From Hofstenia miamia (Eukaryota; Xenacoelomorpha; Acoela): a stretch of DNA of 64,000 bases. The notes beneath the pieces were generated by a model, which saw only the letters and a list, made by a program, of their open reading frames with translations, made no database searches and was not told the DNA's origin. The stretch is taken from NCBI GenBank assembly GCA_004352715.1, contig SCFE01000018.1, forward strand, positions 417,033-481,032. Reading direction: 5' to 3'. Below, piece by piece: positions 35,461 through 44,960 of the stretch (position 1 is the stretch's first letter; the number at the start of each line of letters is the position of its first letter). Both the position numbers and the translations under genes were made by a program.

Positions 35461-35904
35461 GTTTACATCAGAATAAAAAAATAATAAAATTAGAATGATT
35501 AACAAAGTATGGTTGATATAAATGCATTACGTTTTATAATTGTATTACTATTTTTAAAGCAAAATTTTTGTATAATTAATGCAAACAGTAAACATAAAGC
35601 ATAATTTTTACAATTAAGTTTCGCAATGCTATCCTTAGAAAGTGGATTTTCAAAAAAATGAGTAACTTGATTTGCTAAACTTAATTCTTGAATTTTTTTG
35701 CACTACCTGACTGACTGTGCATTTGCAACATAGTATATTATTATTCTGCTATAATCATCAAATTATTTAAAAGAAAATAGCTTACGAAATTTATTTGATC
35801 TACTAAGCCCTAACTTAAAATAAGTCCTGACATAATGATAATCCATTATTTCAATCTCGGTAATTTAACTCAATCAGATATAAAATGATATATATATATG
35901 TATA

Positions 35905-35939
<35 letters not shown>

Positions 35940-36050
35940 ANNNNNNNNNNNNNNNNNNNNNNNNNNNNNNNNNNNNNNNNNNNNNNNNNNNNNNNNNNNN
36001 NNNNNNNNNNNNNNNNNNNNNNNNNNNNNNNNNNNNNNNNNNNNNNNNNN

Positions 36051-36085
<35 letters not shown>

Positions 36086-36259
36086 TATCATGAAAAATAT
36101 TTTATTTATTATCAAATCATGTTGTTTTTTGGACGGCTATAAATATTGACTTAAAGACGTCCAAAAAAACAGCTTCTTGTTACTAAGGAATTATTCAGTC
36201 AATTCAAGATAATGAAAAGGTCATGTAATACCTTTTCAATGAAAAAGAAGATAATCAGG
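35461..36259. other. no gene; TA microsatellite split by a gap
   Basis: A (TA)n tract runs from about 35887 to 36080 and contains 110 N (35941-36050), so its length is uncertain. The remainder is AT-rich non-coding DNA. Confidence 0.7.
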
Positions 36260-37582
36260 AGAGATAAAGCTTGTGATAGTTTTTTGATTTAATGTCTACT
36301 AACACTGATATTGGCATTATTGCAGAAAGCTATTTGCCATATGTGGATATAATGGCTTCAGACTTGATAGACGTATTTTTGAATTTTTCTGCACAGAAAA
36401 AGAGGGTTTAATCAGCTGCATAAAGGTAAAGGGAAGTACATTCTATATGGCAAAGTTCTTAAAAGAGTAAGTCCTGCACGTAGACGATTTGATTCAATGT
36501 CAATGGATTACAGTTTTTGATTATAGACAGAGAAGAAGTGCTTATGTCATTGCGGCGTATTTTTCTCCCAAACCTAAAATGGCGATTATTTTATTGATTT
36601 CGTTCAAAATAAAACATTTGTGTTGATATTAAGATGCAATAATAGTTTTTGGAAGAGATTTCAATTGACTCAATATTGAACTTTTGTTACTTGACATCAC
36701 ACTTATGGTAGCCATCCCTACTAGAAAATCTGAAATACTGGATAATGTCCTCACAAACAAGCCATCTAAGATTTAACAGCAATCATGCCATTGCTGTGTT
36801 ACTTAAGCTGATATGTCGTATTAAGCCTATTCAATTCACCGAAGAACTTGGATTCTACACATTTCCGAACCTACTTCACCTGGACTAAATCAAATACCTT
36901 ATTTGATATAAAAGGATTTTCGCTGTTGTCTAATACAAAAATTATAATGCTCATGAGAATCCACGCAATCTGTGCAATATTTACACACGAAAAGGCTATA
37001 ATAAATATTCCCACTTTAAATTTCTAAATATTTCTTCCCAAAAAGGTAAATGGGAATTATAAATTGATTACTAAATAGGAAAAATTAAAAATTCAAAAAA
37101 TATATCATAACTGAAAACTAGTCACCCTTTATAAAGACATGATTAATACATTTAATGAAGTTTTTGCAACTTAGGCAAAAAATAATGGTATAAATAGTAA
37201 GTGCTCCCTTTAGCAGTAATGACATTCAACCGATACTTCTGTGATTCTCTTTCAGATTCATGACTCAGTTTGACATTTTCAAATCTATTCAATCTTTCAA
37301 GAACAAATCTAGTAGTTCCTTTATAATTCCTGCTTGCTACCTAAAAACCGCTCGACATTATAAATGAGTGTATTACATCTTTGACTTTTACCTGTCAATT
37401 ATAATTTGCAAATATTACTTCATTATTTAAAAAGAATTACCCAAAACATTGTTTGCACCATAGACCTACAGAATTTCAATTACATAGCCAATTAGCAAGA
37501 ATCTTAAACGACATTTTTTTAGTTAAATTAACAAAACATAATATGTACTCTCAAAATCAATATGGTTTTCGTAAAGGTGTTA
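36260..37582 (+). pseudogene. LINE 3, 5' part: endonuclease and start of RT
   Basis: Fragments read NTDIGIIAESYLPYVDIMAS (endonuclease, about 36305), then a region of short Arg-rich frames, and before the break a long Asn and Leu-rich stretch ending NMYSQNQYGFRKGV (37530-37582). QYGFRKG is the conserved RT block usually followed by S-T-x-x-A-L. It is continued after the TIR insertion at 39328. Frames change often, so the element is long dead. Confidence 0.6.
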
Positions 37583-39327
37583 TTATACCCCGTTTACACG
37601 TGACATGAGACATGCATGTCTTGTGTTTTCAATGAGCGAATGTCACGTCTAAACACCCAAAATACGCGACATTCAACCACTCAAGTAAAGCACTTGAAAA
37701 ACATTCGAATATCAAAAGATTTTGATTTTCTCGAGTGTCTTATGTCTTGTGTCACCGTGTAAACACCCAAAACATGAGACATGCATGTTTACGAATGAAA
37801 TTAATTAACAATTGTACCGCGATTTAACACAAATTAGAACAATATTACTAATCAAAGTTTACAACTAAATTGATCATATTTTTAGCCGAAATTATTGTGA
37901 TGAGGTTAATGAAATCGTGATTTCTTGTACTTTATTACACCTATGTGGTTCTTCCTTGTTGTAATTCTTGTACCGGTACTAATCTACATTTTGTCATTCA
38001 AATTATAGAATATCAATGTTTGAAAAAATCATCAAATTTAAGAGAAAATAATGCACCGACTCCAACATGTTTGAATTCGCATTGTTGTTGTCAGATTATA
38101 TTTCAAATAGATAAAATCATTCATAAAGTTCTAAANNNNNNNNNNNNNNNNNNNNNNNNNNNNNNNNNNNNNNNNNNNNNNNNNNNNNNNNNNNNNNNNN
38201 NNNNNNNNNNNNNNNNNNNNNNNNNNNNNNNNNNNNNNNNNNNNNNNNNNNNNNNNNNNNNNNNNNNNNNNNNNNNNNNNNNNNNNNNNNNNNNNNNNNN
38301 NNNNNNNNNNNNNNNNNNNNNNNNNNNNNNNNNNNNNNNNNNNNNNNNNNNNNNNNNNNNNNNNNNNNNNNNNNNNNNNNNNNNNNNNNNNNNNNNNNNN
38401 NNNNNNNNNNNNNCAACATCAACTTTATGTTAGCACATATAGGAATGGACCAATTTCATTTTGAAAATTAGAAATAGAATCTATTTTTCTTTTTAATTTA
38501 AATATATTCTGATTTTCAAAGATCCGGTTAAGTTAAGAAGATATCCGGTCCGGTTAAATTATATTGGGGCGCACAGGACTAATCATTAATAATGTTTTAA
38601 TGTATATAATCCCAAATCGCAAAATTTTAACATTTCAATCACTTAACACAGAATATCGCAAACAAATAATATTAAGACTCATATTTAGTTCCTAAATCTG
38701 TTGCAATTTTTGGAAAGGTTTTCTTCTTTAGATCCTGTTCTTATAACAGGAATCGAGACATCCCATAAAAAAGATCGTTGCCTCACTGCCTCTATCAACT
38801 TTGATTCTAAACCATGAGTTATGCTAGTTAAATATTGATCGCAGAGCTTACATACTCTGTTAATTTAAAAATTGATTTGAAAATAGACATTCTTCATATG
38901 GGTCAGATATTGTTAATTATTCTACTTGAAAGAATTAGGTTGCTTTGGGATTTGTGTTTGTTTCAATTCAAAGCACGTCAATTCTACATAAACATAACTG
39001 AGATCTCAATTTTTTAACATTTACTTATTCTCTCTTCCAATCAAAACCATAACAATTTTACTCACATAGAATATATTTACTTATTTAGTACTAAACAAAG
39101 TGCAAAAAATCAAGATTTCATTAAACACATCACAATAATTTCGGCTAAAAATATGATCAATTTAGTAGTTAAGTTTNGAGAAAATCAAAATCTTTTGATA
39201 TTCGAATGCTTTTCAAGTGCTCTACTTGAGTGGTTGAATGTCGCGTGTTTTAGGTGTTTAGACGTGACATTCGCTCATTGAAATCACAAGACATGCATGT
39301 CTCATGTTACGTGTAAACGGGGTATAA
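37583..39327. mobile_element. DNA transposon with long terminal inverted repeats, inserted in a LINE
   Basis: Both ends read TTATACCCCGTTTACACG inward, and the inverted repeats match for about 150 bp (37583-37735 with 39178-39327), then again (37857-37907 with 39083-39170). A single N at 39177 marks the place where about 120 bp of the right arm are absent. The host LINE frame resumes in register if one TA is taken as the target duplication (37584-37585 and 39325-39326). A gap of 278 N (38136-38413) lies inside. No transposase ORF is visible, so it is non-autonomous or its gene is in the gap. Superfamily uncertain. Confidence 0.75.
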
Positions 39328-40189
39328 GTATATTTCTACAAATGATGCTTTGTTAACAGCTAGATTTATCAAAGGCTTTTGACTCTATCAACCACCATGT
39401 TTTCATTCAAGAATGAAAATTCTGAGCTTGTCAGACAAAAGTGCACCTATTTCCATAATAGTACACAAAGAGTTAAACTAAATGGAATTCTCTCTGACAG
39501 GATTTTTATTAAAAATGGTATTCCACAAGAAACAATTTGGGACCTTTACTATTCAATATATATGTAAATGATTTGAGCAATCATACCACATGTAATGTAA
39601 AACAATATGCTGTGCTGATGATGCTATGCTACTTAGTTCACATAAGTCTCTTGAAATAGTTAGAAGAGTTCTCGAAGAAAATTGTACTTTTCTCACACAA
39701 TATTTTGCTTCGCTAAAACTGAAAACAAATCCATCTAAAACTCAATTATATTTAATTTGACACAAATTTTTCTCAGTATAAATTGAAATTTAGTTACACA
39801 TACATAGAACCAGTCAATTCTTTTAAGTATTTAGGTATGATTTTTTATTCTCAATATAATTTTGCAAAACAAATCACAATGTTATTTGGAAAATGATAAA
39901 GGCTCTTAGCATTATAACACACCCGCTTTCATCCACTGAAAAAATTTAAAAAATTCAAACATCAATACTAAGGTACTTTCATTATGGAAACATACTGTAT
40001 ATGTATGCCAATATAAATCAACAACTTTCAAAAAAATCAATGTGCACCCATAAAATGGGTTATAAAAATAGGAGTTAATCATCTATATAGCCGAAATGCA
40101 AATTGAGAAAATTGATAAAAAATTCTAAATCCACAGTGCATTATTTAAAAAAACGTATTAAGCAGTCTTTAAAATATTAAATAATGTTA
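39328..40189 (+). pseudogene. LINE 3, 3' part: RT palm and thumb
   Basis: Directly after the TIR element the LINE continues with ISTNDALLT, KAFDSINHHVF, QRVKLNGILSDRIFIKNGIP, then (frameshifted) FNIYVNDLSNHTTCNVKQYA and DDAMLLSSHKSLEIV, the YADD region split by a one-base shift near 39612. CR1-like RT order. Frameshifts and stops throughout. It ends near the hAT-like element at 40198. Confidence 0.7.
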
Positions 40190-40197
40190 TTACATAC

Positions 40198-40953
40198 CAG
40201 AGATGGAAGTGGGGCGGGGCAGTTCGGGGCGGGTATGGGGCAAGATTTTTCTAAAATAGTTACCCATGGGGCAAATGTGGGGCAAAAACAATTGAGTTGA
40301 GGAAACAATCAAAAAATTTGCCAATTTTTGAAATTGTAAAAGTAATTTTCTTATATCAAATTTCTCTACTTTATAAAATTTTGTCACATTTTGATAAATC
40401 AAGTACCATGCATTTCTAACTCTTGGTGAAATTTGATTCTACTCAATAATACCAAGAAGATCTATTTTATCTGATTTGTCATCAATAGGTTTTGCAATTA
40501 CACTGGAAGCTATGCAACTAACCTTGCATAAATATATTGAATAAAATATTAGCTTTATTGTTAAAATTTAATTATATTTTGCTATTACTAATGTTTTTAA
40601 TATGTATTGTCATCACGCTTGTTATTGAATTCCTATTGGTAGTAATAGTAGAGATGGCAGTTCACTAAAATGATTCTGTATCTTTTAGGCAGTAAGGATT
40701 CAAAATATGTGTGAGTTGTGAGGTGGTGCGGTTTAGTACTATGAAAATTTCAATAGAACAAATATGGAGTAAAAATATATCGCAAGTAGTTTCTGGAGCA
40801 GAAATTTTTTAGTGGGGCAATTTCAAGCGGGGGAAAATAAAGGGTGAGCAATAGGGGGCAGATGTCAGGAGTTGAAAATGGGGCAGTGCACAAAGTCTGT
40901 GGAGTGGGGAAGAGCAGGGCAGTTCACAAAGATCTGCCCCACTTCCATCTTTG
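40198..40953. mobile_element. hAT-like non-autonomous element, 756 bp
   Basis: The left end reads CAGAGATGGAAGTGGGGC and the inverted right end CAAAGATGGAAGTGGGGC, so 17 of 18 terminal bases match. Flanking 8-bp target duplications are TTACATAC (40190-40197) and TTCCATAC (40954-40961), 7 of 8 identical. CA(G/A)AG ends with an 8-bp duplication are the hAT signature. The ends are GC-rich with repeated GGGGCA words; the middle is AT-rich and non-coding. Confidence 0.8.
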
Positions 40954-41089
40954 TTCCATACCACAAATCCAATTTTCTATCCTCGAAATTATTACACAGA
41001 TATAGTCATGGAACACAAAAAAATGACAATAGATATCCCTAAGTTGCGTTTTTTCAGTTGTAAGCACACTCAATTTCATTTTTACTTTT

Positions 41090-41730
41090 TCAGCTCATAG
41101 AAGGGAAAATTCGATTTAAGAGTGCATTAAGAATGGAGTTTTCGACAAAAGAAGTTCGAAATATTATCAAATTTGGTAAGCTCCGGCCATCCAAGCAGAG
41201 TTTGTTCGAGCTCTTGAAGAAGGGGCGCTGAGTGAAAGGATAGGCTGCAAAATTTTGAGATTCTCCTTCCACCGCAAGGGCTGGTCACGTGTGGAACAAG
41301 TGCGCGAGTTAGTGCAGAGAACAGAAGACTGGCTGTCGAGGAGATATATGCCAACGTCAGGATTTGTTGGTGATTTCGAGGAAGCAGCCACATTTCCTGG
41401 AATATGTCCCAAAACTTTTCACGGTGGAGCGGAACCCCATCGAGTGACTTTAGTGGTTCAACTGGGAAGTACTAGAACAACTGGCGTACTCGCCTGAATT
41501 GTCCCCATGCGATTTTCACCTCTTCACAGTGCTCAAAAAGCCTCTGGTGATATCTACGAGGCCGCTGAAAAACGGCTTAGAAAATGAAGTTCTGAAACTT
41601 TCCGACTCTGACAATGCACCATGGATAAGTTTGAGGATGATATTGAAAGTAATAAATAAAAGTTTGACACAAGCTTTTTTTGTTTTTTATTACCAGAAGG
41701 CCTCACAACTTTTGAAATGACCCTCGTAAA
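41090..41730 (+). pseudogene. mariner transposase relic with 3' inverted repeat
   Basis: Frames in order read LRMEFSTKEVRNIIKFG (N-terminal HTH region of mariner), RRLAVEEIYANVRIC (second HTH), RNPIE, and LEQLAYSPELSPCDFHLF, the C-terminal catalytic block of mariner, whose usual YSPDLxPxDxHLF is nearly intact. The DDE core between is largely deleted and there are stops and frame changes. The end carries ACTTTTGAAATGACCCTCG (about 41707-41725), which resembles a mariner terminal repeat. No matching left repeat was found. Confidence 0.75.
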
Positions 41731-42831
41731 TATCAAATTGATATGATGTTCTTGAAACATCATCATAGTAAGCAGTCTTGTTTGAAAGTATTTAAAATTG
41801 TAGACTTGTTCAACTTGGTCACTATTAGCAATAAACTTATGAACAATTTTTTTCAACACAGAATTGAGTTTTGATAGGATTAACACACAATATGATTGAT
41901 GCACAATAACACGTCATTGAACTCAGTTATTTTAAATTTTTTGATTGCATTTTCAATCGATTTTTTTTACAAGATAGCATTGTTTTTCAGCAACGTGGTG
42001 ATTAGTAAAATTATTCAAATCGTTAACAATTATTAAAAAGCAAAGTTGATAAATTTTTGTTTCTTTTGAATGAAATTTTGAAAAAAAATAATGAAGTTCT
42101 AAAGGAACAAGTCACTTGATTGGTTTCTAAACATACATAATTAACCAAAAAAAGGAACAACTATGAGAACACAGAGTCGTCAAGGTTCACAAATGCTCAA
42201 AGGCTGACATCCTCTATGACCCTTCATGATTTCCTAATCCGAAAGCATATTTAGCAGTTCCTCTAAAATTCCTATAAATCCATGGTATGCATTTGGTTAA
42301 AAATTCCAATTTACATTCATTTAATTTTAGTCTTACGGTTGCACAGAAGAATTCAGTCCATATTGAATAAAAGGTATGGAACCATTGGACTAAATACTCC
42401 AGTTAGATTTTGACTAATACAGAACTGGAGAAAATAGAAGTCATTCATTGAGATAACATGAGGGATGGGGCTGGTGTAAGAAGGCACGTAGACCAACCCC
42501 AAGGGGATTAAGTGTCCCACAGTAACCTAGGATGGGATGTACTTCTGTCGTATCTGCATGTCGTTCTTCATCACTTCAAGGGCAATAAAATTCCTTCTTG
42601 AAATTTTAGCAATTTTGCATGTATATTAGATGCATGGCTTAGAAATTAATATAGATAAGTCAAAATGGCTTATACGAAATTTCTTATTCGTATGCATTAA
42701 GTTTTAAAATTAGTAAACGGCTTCCTCTAGTGTGCATGACTTCACGAAAAGTAATTTTACAATATATATTTTTATTCATTTAATGACAATTAATGTCATT
42801 TTGCGGAGATATTAATGTAAATTAAATTCAA
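41731..42831. other. no gene seen
   Basis: AT-rich non-coding DNA between the mariner relic and the duplicated gene. Open frames are short. Confidence 0.5.
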
Positions 42832-44960
42832 ATGTATTTCTCCAAAACATCCAATCTGTGACATTATAACTCTCTCAATATTAATAGGAATATGAGCAGC
42901 TGATTGCAAATTCAGATGAATGGAGAAGTTGAAGGGGGTGAGTAGTTTGGTTTTGTGCTTGATAATATGCTTTCTAAGTTCCTCTGAAATTTGTAATTCA
43001 AGCCTAATAAGGAAATATACAAAATCCAAATGTACTGAAAAATGTGATTTACAACGCTTTGCTACATGTGCTAGTGACACACACGAAAAAAAACACTCCC
43101 ACAATATTCTGTGTGTGTTTGAAAATGAATTGCGATATTACACAAAGGAAGAAAGAGCTGTGAATGACTTTATTGTTGAGAGAAGAATGTTTGCAATTAC
43201 TGCTTTCAGAAAAATCAATAACTATGAATATAATATTTCATTTATTTTACCTGTTTTTTCGGAAGTGAAATTTCTATATAATGTCACAATCATTGGGGAA
43301 CCAACGACTATTTATACTGAAAGTGCATTGTTCCAATCAAATTCAGTTATTCCATTATTCAGGAATATTGTTATCAATTTCAATAACATTGCTGAATTTG
43401 GCGAACCATTTTCTATTGATATTAGCGGGTATATTGTTCATGATAAGTACACTCACACCGCTAGGAAATGCATAGCCCAAGTAGCTATTCACGGATCTAT
43501 TGACTTTTTAACTAATTATGAAATCCACAATAATCAATTACTTATGTTAATGCCCTACCATCCATTTAAATATATATTTAACCTTATTACTCCTTTTGGT
43601 ACCAGTGTGTTCAAGGTAACACCAAATGACGATAACAGTAGCACTCTGCTAATAATGGATGTTCCTACTAACACTACAGTGCCAGGAATAATGAACTTTC
43701 AAGCAAACCATACGATAATTTGTGACGCTAATCACTCTTCAGTTGTAGGGCTACATACTCTGTATTATGAAACCTTTTCTATAATAGAGGCTATAGAAGA
43801 AAATGAATATCGAGTGATGTTTAACGCCTTAGAATGTGATTTGTTACTTTTTGTGAACTGGTTCTCAAGCTTAGACAAGGTTTGCTATTGTGACATGCAA
43901 AAGAACATTTTCTTGATGAGTGGGGTTGCTACAAATTCTGAAAATATTATTTCCATCACAAATGAGAGTATGGTTTCAGAAAGGCCAGTGTGCACGTATA
44001 AAGCATTCCTTTTCAAAGATGAGTTTTTTTGCTTCGATAATTACGCAGTCATCCACATTCTATTTATGAATTCTACTGTGATTTTCTTCAAAACTGTTCT
44101 CCCATTTGGAACAAATAATTCAATTATTGATCTGAACTTATATCCAGCAACAGAGGACTGTGGATATATCCCGCTTTTATGCATCATAGGTCAAGCAAAC
44201 GTCACCAATATTAAAAATTCAAGTGACAAAATGTTAAGTTTTCACACATTTTCTGAGAATTCTTCTCTTGTTGCATTAAGAATTCTCCCGAAAGATGCTT
44301 CTTGCAATAAAAACCTGACGAAGTTTTCAATAATGGCAGAAATTCTAAACGACAGCAGCCTTGCAAACGTTTCTGCTCATTGTGGAGCTATGTCAAAGAA
44401 CCTTCGGGGAAACTTACTAATCCATTGCAATGCGTTTAGCTTTGTCCTGAAACTGAAGAAGTTTGAAGAGTTTTATGTTTATTTTGAATTAGAGCTGTAT
44501 AGTTTCATGGTATTAGTCTCATTCAGATATCCATTCATTGTGTGGGGGGATTTTGATGGGGATCATATCGTTGATTATTTCCAAGTTATTACTGGACATG
44601 GATATTTCAAGTACATTTTTACTTGCACATTTTCCACAATTGCACCTGCGATATTAAGATCAGGTGCTCATTTCTGGTGTGATTTCATCGATACTGTTTT
44701 CACAGTGATTGATGTTAATTCAGACGGCTATGACGATATTGTCTGCACAACGGCTAACGAGATTATCATTGCCTACAACTTAGCAAACCGCTAATTCAGG
44801 TAGGATTGATATATTAACTCAAACTGCACGATATCTTTTGATACAACTCTGTTTGCTTACACCCTACTTGTTAACCATTCTTCATATTAACTTGGTGTAC
44901 TGCTTATTTTAATAAGATTCAATTAATATCTTTAATGCACCATTTCTAACTTTGGAGTTA
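42832..44960 (+). repeat. segmental duplication, copy B
   Basis: Direct-orientation partner of 20385-22520. Homology starts before the ATG and decays about 170 bp after the stop. Confidence 0.95.
42920..44794 (+). CDS. secreted FG-GAP/VCBS-type glycoprotein, copy B (intact)
   Basis: A single uninterrupted frame of 624 codons, no introns. Residues 1-26 form a signal peptide (charged MEK, hydrophobic SLVLCLIICFLSS, then a polar cleavage zone). The mature chain has more than a dozen N-x-S/T sites and many cysteines, with no C-terminal membrane anchor, so it is probably secreted. Near the C-terminus are two calcium-loop repeats: VWGDFDGDHIVDYFQVI (about residue 540) and VIDVNSDGYDDIV (about 600), with the D-x-D-G-D and D-x-N-x-D-G patterns of FG-GAP/VCBS repeats (integrin alpha-type beta-propeller blades). 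Only these two blades are recognisable; the first 500 residues match no family I know. Role unknown; a secreted binding or adhesion protein is an inference. Start chosen because it alone gives the signal peptide. Absence of introns could mean retroposition or horizontal origin. Confidence 0.85.
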   Translation: MEKLKGVSSLVLCLIICFLSSSEICNSSLIRKYTKSKCTEKCDLQRFATCASDTHEKKHSHNILCVFENELRYYTKEERAVNDFIVERRMFAITAFRKINNYEYNISFILPVFSEVKFLYNVTIIGEPTTIYTESALFQSNSVIPLFRNIVINFNNIAEFGEPFSIDISGYIVHDKYTHTARKCIAQVAIHGSIDFLTNYEIHNNQLLMLMPYHPFKYIFNLITPFGTSVFKVTPNDDNSSTLLIMDVPTNTTVPGIMNFQANHTIICDANHSSVVGLHTLYYETFSIIEAIEENEYRVMFNALECDLLLFVNWFSSLDKVCYCDMQKNIFLMSGVATNSENIISITNESMVSERPVCTYKAFLFKDEFFCFDNYAVIHILFMNSTVIFFKTVLPFGTNNSIIDLNLYPATEDCGYIPLLCIIGQANVTNIKNSSDKMLSFHTFSENSSLVALRILPKDASCNKNLTKFSIMAEILNDSSLANVSAHCGAMSKNLRGNLLIHCNAFSFVLKLKKFEEFYVYFELELYSFMVLVSFRYPFIVWGDFDGDHIVDYFQVITGHGYFKYIFTCTFSTIAPAILRSGAHFWCDFIDTVFTVIDVNSDGYDDIVCTTANEIIIAYNLANR

